Shown one piece after another: positions 5,556 through 16,960 of a stretch of DNA of 22,929 nt. Position 1 is the stretch's first letter, and the number at the start of each line of letters is the position of its first letter. Source of the stretch: Annulohypoxylon bovei var. microspora (lineage: Eukaryota > Ascomycota > Sordariomycetes > Xylariales > Hypoxylaceae). Both the position numbers and the translations under genes were made by a program. The notes beneath the pieces are model-generated. The model saw nothing but the letters and a program-made list of their open reading frames with translations. It searched no databases and was not told where the DNA came from. Location: contig MU405471.1 in NCBI GenBank assembly GCA_022836615.1, positions 1-22,929 on the forward strand, read 5' to 3'.

Positions 5556-8450
5556 TTATTTTAAAAAAGAAAGGTTTTTTAAAAAAGAATGATTTTAAAG
5601 AAATTGTAAAAATAAAAGTAATTTTTAAAATGATTTTAACGTTTAAAAATAATTTTTGGAGGCGATTAATTACACGAATGTACCTTCCCACCAAATTTGT
5701 ATGGTAAGGTACTTAGATCGAGACGAAATATTTTATTATGGGAAATAATTATTTGATAAAAATAATTCCCAAAACACCTTTTTTCCCGCTATGGTAATGA
5801 TATTTATAAATTTTTTTAATATCGTTAAATAATTTAAAATTAACATTATACATTGTAAATTTTTTAATTAAATATATATTAATTATATTATTTTAAACAT
5901 GAATTTAAATTTTAATTATATTTTCGCTTTTATTCGGTATTATAAGCTTTGGAAAATTTCGAATCTTTAAATATTATTAAATTAAACCTTATTTTAATAT
6001 ATATATTTATTAAATTTTAAAATTTCGATTTTTTAAATTAATAAAATTTATTATTAAATAATTTATACGTTTTAATTAATTTTTAATTAATTATTTAAAA
6101 GTTAAAAATATTAACTTTTAACTTAAGTTTAAACCTTTAAATTATTAATATATTATTAATAATATTAATGTTTATGGAATTTTCCATGATTTTTTTATTA
6201 ATTTAAAAAATAATTTCTAAATTAAAAAAAATACTTTATTATTTAAATCTTTTATAAAATTTATTAATTCACATTACAAAGTATTTTATATTTTTAATTT
6301 TTTAAAAAAAACCTAAAATTTCGATTTTTTATTTATAAAATAATATCGTTTATATCTTATATAATATACCCATATTAATATTAAATTATTATCATAAGAA
6401 TTTTTCTTAAATTATATTTTTAAAAAATTAAACAAATTTTTTTTTTAATTTAATATAACACATTTATCACTTTAATTATTCGGATTATTTTTCTTAATTT
6501 TCAAAAATAATTTAATTATGTAAAATTTATTTTTTTATTTTGGAAAAAAGAAATTTACCGTTTTAATATTAATTAACCATACTTCGAATTCCTTATATAT
6601 ATTTTTTTCCCCTTATTATTAATAAATTCTATCCTTTAAAAGAAAAATTTCTAGTAATTAATTATGCATTTAATATAATTATTAAATTCTTTTTAAATTT
6701 TATTATAAATTAATTAAATGATTAAACATATTATAAAATCTTAAAGCACATTATTATTTTCGTAAACGACGTTTTTTTTATTATTAAAATATTACCTCGA
6801 TTAATTTAAAATATCCTCGGCAATATACATATAATATAATATACATTTAACGTACCGATTAAGAAAGATTTTTTACTTATTTTAAGGTTATAAAAATTTA
6901 TTATAATAAAAGCCTTGTTATAATTAAAGCGTAATAATTATTTATATTTTAATATCCCATTTAATAACGACTTTTAAAATATTTAAATAAATAAAAATAA
7001 TATTATGTTACTTTAAATTTTCTTTAATATTACACATATTAAAAATATAAAAACAAAAGCAATTAATAAAGCGATTTACGTTTTTTTATAAAAACATAAT
7101 CTTATATTTAATAACCTTATATTAAATAATAATATTTGTTTAAATTTTAATTCGAATATTCCCGTGTACTTTACGAATATAATTAATATTAATAAATAAT
7201 TATATACGAAGTTTAAAAAAAAATGCAAATAATGATTTAAAAGAATAAAAGTTCGCTCGTTCATTTTATAATATAAATTATTTTAATTATATTTTTTAAG
7301 ATAAGTTTTTTATACTTATAATAAATAAGGTGTAATGAAATTTTTTAATAAATTAAAATAATAATTCCATGGAAAATGCAAAGGTTGAAACTTATTTAAA
7401 AATTATGTTTTTAAGATTTTTTCCAAAATAAGTTAATTAAGTAAATAATGCCGAAAAAGTATAATTTATGCTTAAATTTATTCGCTTTAAATTTCGGCAG
7501 CTATTTTCCGATAAAGTTTAAAAAGGTTTTATTATTCCGGAATTTATTAATAAGAAATTATATATTCGCGTTTCATTAAGCAACAAATTTCTTAATACTT
7601 AAAATCTTTATTACTTCGCGTTAATTTTTCTTAAATTGTTTTTATATAATTAAAATAAGCTTATTACTTCCAATTTTAATTAATGGTAAAAATTAAATCG
7701 TTATAATAAGATAAATTTCGGCTTAAAAACGTAAAATAATATTTTATTTTAATTATTAATATATTTTAATTTAATTAATAATAATAAAATAATTAAGCTT
7801 TTATTAAATTACGGTAACATGGTACCATAACGATTACGTATTTTATCTTCCTTTTCTTTATATTTAATCGAATCATTAAGGATAATAATAATTAAATTAA
7901 CCGTGTATAAGCGAATAAATCCTTTTTTAAACATATGTGTTATATATGCAATATAATTATTTAAAAATAACTTTTTTAAGTTATTAATGATTTAAAACAT
8001 TGTAAACTTATTAATAATTTAAATATTTGGTATTTTTAATATAAAATTATTATATTTAATAAATAATAATCTTTATTAAACGAAAAAAAAATTTAATAAA
8101 GGGATAAAATAAAAAGTTTAATGGTAAAAAATGGCCTTTTAATAATTTGGTTTATTGTTAATTTAAATGATATGTTATTATTTATTTGTATATTTATTAA
8201 TTAAAAGTTTTAAAGTAATTAATATATAAATTAAATCAAAAATAACCTTGAGAAGTGTTTTATAAATAAATATCGATTTATAATAAAAAAAATTAATTAA
8301 AACTTTATTACATTTATAATATAATTTTATTATTATATAAACGTTTTTTTCGATAAAATTATTCGAGTTGTTATAAAAGATAATGGTTTTAATCCCATTA
8401 ATAATTATTTTAAAATCCTTAAAATTAATAAACGTAAAGCTTTCCATTTA
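5556..8450. other. RIP-degraded AT-rich DNA, element not identified
   Basis: After about 5555 the sequence falls to very low GC. CG dinucleotides survive while CA and TG are scarce and TA is very common, the signature left by RIP on repeated DNA. Minus-strand open frames at 7076-7264 and 8178-8447 are rich in I, N, K, F and Y and match no motif I know. A TGCCGAA ... TTCGGCA inverted repeat lies near 7448-7498. The part closest to 8450 may be the upstream portion of the plus-strand element that follows. Confidence 0.6.
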
Positions 8451-8519
8451 CATGGTTTTCTTTAATTTTATAAAAATATCGATGTTAAAAACATTATTAT
8501 AAATTTATTAAAAGCTAAT

Positions 8520-8905
8520 GATTTTAAAAATATCGTAACTTTTATACGATAAGTTAATAAGCACTTTTAAAAGGATTTTAACGAAATAATATTAAAAGAA
8601 TGTATTTAAAAATTTAAACAGTTTAAACCTTTTGAGAATTTATAATATAATTTAAATTAATTGGAATTAAAATAAAAAGATAAAGTTAAATTCGTTGTTA
8701 CCGTAACTTAAGTTTATTATTATATTATGATTTATTATAAGTATAATAAAGTTAATAAATTGAAAAAATGAAAGAAAAGTTTATATTTTACGAAAAGATG
8801 TAAATTTAAATTTCTTTGAAAGATTAATAAGTTCACCCATTTTAATGAAAATGGTATGTTACATATTAAAAGGCTTATAAATCATTACACCCGTTAAAAT
8901 AAAGT
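8520..8905 (+). pseudogene. Degraded plus-strand coding relic, possibly transposon DNA-binding domain
   Basis: One frame stays coherent across about 125 codons, interrupted only by TAA and TGA of the kind RIP makes. It contains stretches such as TKRCKFKF and, about 30 residues on, HIKRLINHYT. A Cys followed by a His..His pair in this arrangement recalls the FAR1/WRKY-like zinc-binding region at the front of Mutator-like transposases, but it could equally be the front part of the Helitron-like protein further on. The catalytic domain of a Mutator transposase was not found downstream. Orientation and coding origin are fairly clear, and the family assignment is weak. Confidence 0.3.
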
Positions 8906-9330
8906 TATTATAATTATTTTATAATATAATCATAACTTTAAATTAATTTTTATGAAATTATATATTATTTTATTAATGTATTATATAATAAATTATGCCA
9001 TTAAAGTTAAAGGAAATAATGTAAATAAATTCGGTTTATTAATTGTTTTTTTATTATGCTTATTAAGTCTTTTGATTTTATTAATGTTTTAAATAAAAAT
9101 AAAGTTATTTAAAGGCTTTTAATTAAAATATTAAATAAAATATTCTTAAATTATGAACTTTTTTTTATTAATGTTTATAATTATATTTTTAAATATGATA
9201 TTTATTATAATTTTAAGAAAAATTAATGTTAATTTTATTATAATATTATATATTACACCATTCATTACCTTTAGCTTTATTTATGTTATTTTATATTTTA
9301 AATGTTTAATAAAAATGTTTAATTTATATT
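8906..9330. other. RIP-degraded AT-rich DNA between coding relics
   Basis: The stretch has frequent stops in all frames. Plus-strand frames show I-, N- and Y-rich segments without a motif I can name. If the flanking relics belong to one Helitron, the Rep (replication initiator) domain should fall here. I could not find its HxH or YxxK motifs. Confidence 0.45.
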
Positions 9331-9339
9331 AAAATTAAT

Positions 9340-10240
9340 TGTCTTTTTTTAAAATGGTGGTATTAAGCCTTTTATTTTTAACGTGTATTTATATCATGGT
9401 TTAATTTTCCAAGATATATGTTTATATAATTACGTGTTTATTATATTCATTATTTTGAAATTAAGAGGTAAATGGAAAAATTAATATATTTTTTTTAAAA
9501 GAAATATAAGTTAAGAAAAATTTTATTAATGGATTAATTAAAAAAATGTTATTTTAATAATTTTATTAATAAGTTCTTATTTATTGGATTTTCATATAAA
9601 AGGGTTTTACGGTTAAACGATTATTATTCGTTTAATATTATTTATTTTTTAAAAAAAATTTCTTTTAAAAAAATCTAATATACCGGTTAAGATTTAAAAC
9701 ACCTTTAACTAAAATCTTTCTTTTAAATTAAATTTTATTAATGGGAATTTTAATCTTTTAAGAAAATTAAAAAATGACGTTATTTTTAACCGGAAAAACT
9801 GGGACTTTTAATTATACGAAAATACCTTAATTAGATTTAATAATTTTAATAATGTTAAAGGCTTTCCAAATAATGATTTAAATGATGAAAAAAATAATTA
9901 ACTTAAAAATGTTAAAGATGTTAAAAAACTTAAGGTTTTTTCGCGTAACATCATTAAATACATAAATTAAATAATTATAAAAGAAAATGTTATTTTCGAA
10001 CTTAAAGTAAAACATTTACTTCGCGTTTTTTAAGTAAATGGCGCCTTTTAATTATTTAATCTTTTTATTACGTTTAAATTAAACTATTATCACACTTTAT
10101 TAAATAACTTTGGCGTTTTATTAATAATTTTATTTAAAAATAATATTTTTATTAAAAAAGTTATTTATAATAATATTTTAAAATGGAAAATTAATATTAT
10201 CCGGTTTAATAAATATATAATATAACAAATTATAAGCGAA
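9340..10240 (+). pseudogene. Probable Helitron protein, region before the helicase (RIP-degraded)
   Basis: A plus-strand frame at about 9357-9470 reads through KPFIF, YHGLIFQDICLYNYV and a basic KLRGKW tract. This resembles the region between the Rep and helicase parts of fungal Helitron proteins, where an LPLYDF/LYDY-type motif is usual. A second readable stretch lies at about 9775-10190 (RKNWDF and later K/N/I-rich residues). Stops are TAA or TAG, consistent with mutated CAA and TGG. The frame changes several times. The assignment rests mainly on position directly upstream of the PIF1-type helicase and on the LYNY motif. Confidence 0.35.
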
Positions 10241-10249
10241 TCGGATGGG

Positions 10250-11910
10250 AATTTTAATTATAACCGTATTAATTTCGAAGATATGAACCATAATTTAATG
10301 GGAATAAATAAAGATTTTATTATACTTTTTTTTATAAAAATAATAACACTTAATATACCTTTTTTAAATCGTTTAACCACTTTAATAATCGAATATAAGC
10401 TTGGTGATATTTAAGAAAACTTTAATAAAATCTTTGTTTAAGAAAATAATTTAAATTAAAAACAAGTTATTTATTTAATTATTATTTTAAAATATTTTAA
10501 TAAAATTAATATGGTTAAAGTAATTAATTTAAATAATGGAGCTATGGAATTAAATAAATTTTTATTACTTTTTTATTATTTAAAAGGTAAAGGTGGTATA
10601 AGTAAAAGTGTTATTATATAAATATTTATTAAGGTATTAAGTTTAAAAAGCTTTCGTTAAAGGATTTACATTATTATAATATTAAGAAATGTCGTAGCTT
10701 ATATTAATAACGTTACCATTCATTTTATAATAAATTTTTTAAATTAGTTTTAACTTATATCCCAAGAAGAAAAAAACTTAGAAAAATATAAATATATTAA
10801 TTATTAATAAATACAACATAATGTTTAATAAAAACTTTTAATAAGTATATACATAACTTTAAAAGGCTTGTGGTTATTTCGACGAAGATTTTGGTAACAT
10901 ATTTATTATTATTTTTTGTGGTAATTTTTATTAATTTAAACCTATTAAAGGTTTTTCATTATTATATTTAAAAAACCTATTTTTAAATAATAACATTAAC
11001 AATTAAGAATTAAATTTAAAATTAAAAAAAATAATCATTTCTTAAACCATTAACTTTAAGAAAAATTCACTTCAATCATTATATTAAACGAGTAAATAAA
11101 AACTATTAATCTTGATTTTACTATCCTTTTACAACGTTTAAAAAAAGGCATATAAATTATTAAAAATACAATTCTATTAAATATTAAACTTATTTCTTTT
11201 CATAAGTTAATCTTAAATAATCAATTTAAAATAATTACGTCTTTAAATTCCATACAATATATAATAAATTTACAAACTTCACTTACTTTTATAAAAACAT
11301 ATTAATGAAATATATATATTTTCTTTTTTAAACATATCTTAAAATTATTTAATAAAGTTAACGTATTTAATAAAGTTTTTGGAATAATAAATAATACCTT
11401 GTTAAAGATTTTTACGTATTTATATTTCATTAAAAAAATGTTTTTAAGTTTAATTAAAAATTTACACCAAGTATTAAAAATGGTTAATGGAGTTTAATAT
11501 ATAATATATTTTTTTATTTTTAATTTAAATTTATTTATTTTCACGTTAAAACCAAGTATTTTTATTATGATTAAACTTTTAAAGGTTATATTCATATCTT
11601 CGAATATAATAATTGGAATTTATTTAAAAGGATTAAAGAAAAGATTACTTCCTTTATTTCTTAAAATAATCCAAGCATCAAACAATGTAAAAAAAAATAA
11701 GCCATTTAAAAAAGTAATTTTGTTTTAATTCCTACCTTCGCAATCACTAAGTTTAAAACGTAAGGTTAAATTTTATTTAAAACTTTCCTTAATTTAATAT
11801 TAAAAAAAGTAATTTATAAAAGAATGGACTTTATAATTACTTATATGTAATTATTAAGGGTTATAAATTTAAATAAATTACATCTTTTTTTATTTATTAA
11901 TGTTAATCAT
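10250..11910 (+). pseudogene. PIF1-family helicase of a Helitron-like transposon, RIP-inactivated
   Basis: Known PIF1/RecD-like helicases unwind DNA using ATP, and in fungi long versions usually form the C-terminal half of Helitron transposase. The motifs appear here in order on the plus strand. An LN-stop-KQ Q-motif is at 10451-10465. Walker A is at 10586-10609, reading GKGGISKS where GxGGTGKS is usual. Motif Ia (NNVTIH) is at 10706-10723. Motif II is at 10800-10820, reading INKYNM where the Asp-Glu pair is expected. FDEDFGN is at 10878-10898 and the GDFxQLxP-type motif III at 10920-10946. A TPSIKNG stretch lies near 11465. Motif V (AITKFKT, stop, G) is at 11740-11766 and motif VI (Y-M-stop-L-L-R-V) at 11842-11862. 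The frame moves by one between Ia and II and again later. Every damaged key residue is explained by C-to-T or G-to-A change. Non-functional. Confidence 0.8.
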
Positions 11911-14312
11911 TAAGTTGATTTAAAACTTCCTTTTAAAATATTAAAAAAAATAAACCGATTATATGATTTAAAGCGTTAAACATTTTAAATATATTAAAAT
12001 ATAATTCCATTTTATGTTAAATAATTTAAGCAATTTAAATAATTATTTATATAGTAAAATTAAACATTCTTTTAACATATGTTAACAATTAATTTTATTA
12101 TTATTTATTGGAATTTTCGATATTAATATAAATCATATTATTTTACATTTATTTTATATTAAATCTTTTTATTAATAAATTAATTATAAACTAATTAATA
12201 AACTCATTAATTAACCATTTGTATTTTTTTATATATGAAGTGATTATAACTTTATATTTTATGATATAACTTTCTTAATACAGAATTTTACAATATAAAA
12301 AACAAGTATATAATTCTTATAAATATTTATTTTGATTTATGAAAGGAATATTCTTAATTATGAATAAACTTCCCATGCGTTTACGCTGAATTAAAAAATC
12401 AAAATTATATAATATAAAAAAACATATAACGATATTTTAACGAATATATCCATTAAAACTAAGCTTAAAAAAATCTAAATATTTAATAGCGTTATTTAAT
12501 ATAAATAAAAATAATTATAAATTATTAAATAATTAAAAATCATTGTAATTTAAACTTATTACAAATAAAAATAACTTTAATATAATATTATAATACATGT
12601 TATATAAACGATTATCCCTTATATTTAATTAAACATAACCCATAAATTAATTAACATTATTTTTAATATTTAATTTAATATATTTTATATTATTATTATT
12701 ATTATTTTTCTTATTATTTAAATATAATTATAACCTTTTTTTAAATAACTTAAAATCGGAATTAAAGTTTTTATTTAAAAAATAATCGTTGTATTTTTAA
12801 TTTTTATCCTTATCCTTAATTAATTCCATTTAACTTATACACATTAAATAAAATTAATTAATTTCATTATATAAACATTTTTATTCGATTAATTTTATTT
12901 AATTAATTTATAATGAATAAATTTACTTCATTTTATTAAACTTTCGTTTTTTATTAACTAAAATTAAAATCCCGCAAATTTTAATGGCCTTAATTAATAA
13001 CTTAAAAAAATCCTTTATTTGAATTATTTTTGTATACCGTTTATGTTTATTATCTTTAAGGTTAATAAAATATAATTTATTACCATTATTATTATTAAAA
13101 AGCATAATAATTAAATTAATAAAAATAAACCAAACAAAACGGGTAAAAAAAAACTCCATTGGAATCCGTAAAACATCTAAGCATGGAACATTATAATATA
13201 ATTAAAACACTTCCATGTTAATATCCTTAAACTTATCCAACGCGTTAAAAATATACGTAACGAAATAATATTTCCTTATATTATTAAAATCAGGTTTTAA
13301 CATTATGATAATGTTGTTTTAATTCCATAAGAAGTGAATATTATCTTAAAGATATATTATATTACCATAAACAAGGTGAATCTTTTTCACTTTTACATCT
13401 TTAAAATATTTGTGTATATTATTTAACTTAAACCAGCCTTGGGTTATTAAAAATATGATGTGAGATATTTAAAACGAAGATAAATATATTATTATATAAT
13501 AAGATACCATAAGCAAGTTACATAAGAAATAAATGTTATTACGAAATAAAATAAATGGTTAAATTTATAAACCTTTTTAAAACTTCGATAATTTAAACAA
13601 GAATTACCATTCTTAAAAATTAAGGATAATCGAATATAAGATTTTTATACCTTATTAATATAATATTAAAAATAAATAATAATCGAATTAATTTACCATT
13701 AATATATACCGAAACGTAGAAAAAATATCGCTTTAAAGGAAAAATATCGTTTATAAATTTAAACCTTTCATAAAATAAGATATTATTATTAATAAAATTA
13801 AGCTTTGAAAAATGTAATTTAATAATCCTTTTATTTTCAATTTAAATATTATTAATAATAATATAATAAATATAATAAGTTATATTATAAAATAAACCGT
13901 AAATATTATAAACATTAAAAAAAACAAATACAATTAATTATTAATAACCAAAATAATATATTTTAATAAACTGCTTTAATCTTTCGCACCATTCTTTATT
14001 AAAAGCAAAAATAAATTTAAAACACGGTTTCAATTATATACTTAATAAATAAATATTTATAAAATTTAAATTCACCATAAAAAATAAATTTTAACGTTTA
14101 ATAATAAAAAATAAAAAATCACGTTAAACTAATATAATGAAACATAACGTAACGTTAAATAATTAAATAATAAAAATACAAATTATTATTTTCTTATAAA
14201 ATTAAGCTTTTAAATTAAAACTTATTTATTCCATGGTTTTTTTTTCTTTATTTTCAAAGGTTTTAACGTTCTTTTTTATTTAAGAAATTTTCAAATTTTT
14301 GCCTTATAAAAT
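11911..14312. other. AT-rich DNA with milder RIP, element not identified
   Basis: CA and TG dinucleotides are visibly more common here (for example CACTTCCATG near 13210 and CATGGAAC near 13180) than in the block from 14.4 kb on, so this DNA either had fewer RIP cycles or a different starting composition. A minus-strand frame of 78 codons (12923-13159) is N/K/I-rich and matches no family I know. The stretch may contain the 3' part of the Helitron-like element and the far end of the gypsy element. No terminal motif (CTRR plus hairpin for Helitrons, TG..CA for LTRs) could be fixed. Confidence 0.5.
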
Positions 14313-14338
14313 GAAGCGACATAATACCCCTTTTAAAA
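14313..14338 (-). other. Possible polypurine tract and LTR start of the gypsy element
   Basis: On the minus strand, a purine-rich AAAAGGGG is followed after TATTA by TGTCGCTTC. LTR retrotransposons carry a polypurine tract directly before a 3' LTR that starts with TG, so this would fit. Only about 430 bp separate it from the first integrase aspartate, too little for a full integrase, and no second LTR copy was found. The pol end is therefore deleted or this motif is coincidental. Confidence 0.3.
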
Positions 14339-14339
14339 T

Positions 14340-16960
14340 CGGGTAAAAAGTTTAACCCGGTTATTATATTTTAATTATTAATCGTTATTATTATTATAAG
14401 TAATATTTTTAATTAATTAAATTATATATAAATTAAAAAACATCGTAAATATATTTATACTTTTTAATTTATTTTTTTTATAAATTTATTAATTTTTAAA
14501 TTAAAAATAATAAATAAACGTTATACCATTTTTATTAATTCGTAAAGTTTTATTTAAAATGTGTTTATTTAATTATTCTTTTAATTTAATATTACCGCCG
14601 TAAAAAAGTTATAATATTTAACGTAAATATACATAAACTTTATAATATACATTTTAACTTTTATAATATTTATCGCTTTTAATAAAACTTATTTTAATAA
14701 CCGGTAAATAATTACCATTAAATACCGAAGATTTTTTTTTTATTAATATTTTTATTATAAAATCGATGGATAACTTTAAAAAATAACGATCGGGAATAAA
14801 TAAAAGTTTTAATAACCTTTTTTATTAAGTTTATTAAACGTAAACTTAATCGTAAACATTATAATTTTTATAAAACTTTTATATATTTTATTTTATAATT
14901 AATTAATAAAAGGATTTTAAAACGATTATAATAATATTTTTTTTTTTAAATGGTTTATAACGTAAAAATCGTGGATATTTTAAATTATAATCGTTTTAAA
15001 AAACTTTTAATCCGGTATTTACGTTTATTCCTTAAATAACACGGTTTTTTTATTATTTAAATTACATTTAACGATCGAAACCTTATAATCTTTAAAAATT
15101 AATAAAAAATAATAATCGCTTTTATTAATAACTTTATAAATCGTTTTAAAGTTCATATTTTTAATAACCTTTTAATTTTATAAAGTTTATAAATTTTCGT
15201 TATAAAAGATTCTTTTTTTAATAAATATGGTTACGAGGTTTTAATCCGATATTACCTTTTTTTTTAACACTTTAATAACATTTATTAAAAATACTTAAAT
15301 ATTTATTACCGTCGTTTTTATTAAAAGTAATTATTTTTATTTAAATAAACGTTATATACGGTTTACCACCTTTTTATCTTTTTAATTTACCGGGATATTT
15401 TAACTTCGTTTTAATAAAACATTAAATTATTTTACTTTTTTACCGGCCCGGTATTTCATGATGAAATTAAATCTTAATAAAATTTATTTTTAACGTATTT
15501 AACGCTTATTAATGAAACCTTGTAAGTAAGGTAAAAATGTGTAAAATTGATGGAGCTCTTAATTTCCGAAAAAACGTAAAAGTTTAAATAAAATCTTTTT
15601 CAAAAATCTTATTTTATTTATAATATATGCTTTAACCATTTATTAACTAACAAGCCTCATCTTGCGCCACTTTCTTAAAATACTCCTTTATCTTTTAAAG
15701 GACTCGTATCATTTATTTAATTTATAAATAATCATAAAATATTCTAAGTTTTTATAATTTATAAAGATCGTAAAAAGTTTAACCATTTTTTGTAGTTTTT
15801 TTTATTATATTTTTATTAATTTAATAATCGTTAAAAGTTTTTTATCGTATATTTTATAATTACATTCGGTTGGTAATAATTTTACCGAATGGTAAATTAT
15901 AAGCTTTAATATTTTATTATAATCCTTTTATAAGAAATAAACTTTTAAAACTTATTTTAAATAATTCGTTTTTAAATATGTTTTTTAATTAAAGTTTTAA
16001 TGAATTAAGATTAATACGGTAATAAATAAATGTTTTAATTCTTCGAATATTACGTTTATTTTTTGCGTTTATTTAAAGGAAGCTTTTTTTTTCGTTAAAG
16101 TGGTTAAAAAAGCAATTAATTTATTAAATCTTTTAATAAACGTTTTATAAAAATTCGCGAATTTTAAAAAATTACGAACTTTCCGTACGTTTATAAATGG
16201 TTTTTATTTTTTAATGGTTATAACTTTATCGGGGTTTACTTTAATCCTTTTTTTTATCGTGATAATAAAACTTAAATATTTAATTTCTTTTATAATAAAA
16301 AAGCATTTAAAAAGGTTTAATTTTAAATTAACGTTATTAAAACGTTTTAATATCGTTTTAATTTTATTTATGTGATTTTTACAAAATTCGTTTAAATAAA
16401 TTATTATATTATTTACGTATATTAAATAATAATCATTTAAAAGGTCGGACAAAGTTTTATTAATATAACGTTAAAACGTTATTAATGTTTCGTATAATTC
16501 GAAAAATGTAATTAACTATTCGAAAACCTTGAATCGGGTGCGAAAAGCGATCTTTTATTTATTTTTTTTCTTTATTCGTAATTTATGAAATGTGGTTTTA
16601 ACGTTGATTTTAATTAATTATTTAATTTTATAAAAGGATTGTAAAGTTTTTTTAATTAATGGTAATAAGTAATAATTACGTGTTAAAATAACGTTAAAAG
16701 CTTTATAATTTATATAAAATCGAAGGTTATTTTTTAATTTCTTTACGAATAATATCGGTGCTTTTTTTAAGGAATTATTAACTTTAATTTATTTTTTATT
16801 TAATAAGTTTATTAAGGTTTTTCGTAACATTAAAAGCTCTTTTTTTAATATGTTATATAAAAGCTTTCATGAAATTTCTTTTTTTTTACTTTAATTGTTT
16901 TTTTATAAATTAATTTCGGTGTTTAACCTTAACTTTAATAATAATAACATTATACTTTTA
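14340..16960 (-). pseudogene. Ty3/gypsy retrotransposon pol (RT, RNase H, integrase), RIP-inactivated
   Basis: Domains run in gypsy order on the minus strand. The RT domain begins with APILFVKK (about 16761-16738) and continues through a YINYKAFN block, a palm motif reading YVNN at 16419-16408 where YVDD is normal, and LKLNLFKC, to NPDKV near 16230. RNase H follows with NVRKV, FANFYKTFIK (near 16140) and a KYRAGKK connection motif at about 15456. An integrase zinc domain reads HDFYVINH at 14973-14950, then a core with SIDFI, whose Asp (14764-14762) is intact. The RT frame is continuous for about 180 codons, broken only by TAA/TAG from CAA or TGG. Frameshifts occur in the integrase, and the second and third catalytic residues were not found, suggesting a 3' deletion. 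Non-functional. The name gypsy rests on this domain order and the motif spellings. Confidence 0.88.
16204..16455 (-). pseudogene. Longest uninterrupted part of the gypsy RT
   Basis: Eighty-two codons without a stop cover the second half of the RT palm. They hold YVNN in place of the catalytic YVDD, then IIIYLNEF, a helix ending LKLNLFKCFF, and KEIKYLSFII just before the RNase H junction. The start shown (TTG) is not a real initiator. The frame continues upstream through RIP-made stops to FELY ... TF-stop-RYIN, which corresponds to the FGLxNAPATFQ region of gypsy RTs. Both catalytic aspartates read Asn, so the enzyme would be dead even without stops. Confidence 0.9.

Noticed and set aside
7076..8447. 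Minus-strand frames as possible membrane proteins (I/F/Y-rich)
   Set aside because: Hydrophobic composition is expected from A/T-only codons. No conserved motif is present, and the flanks are RIPed.
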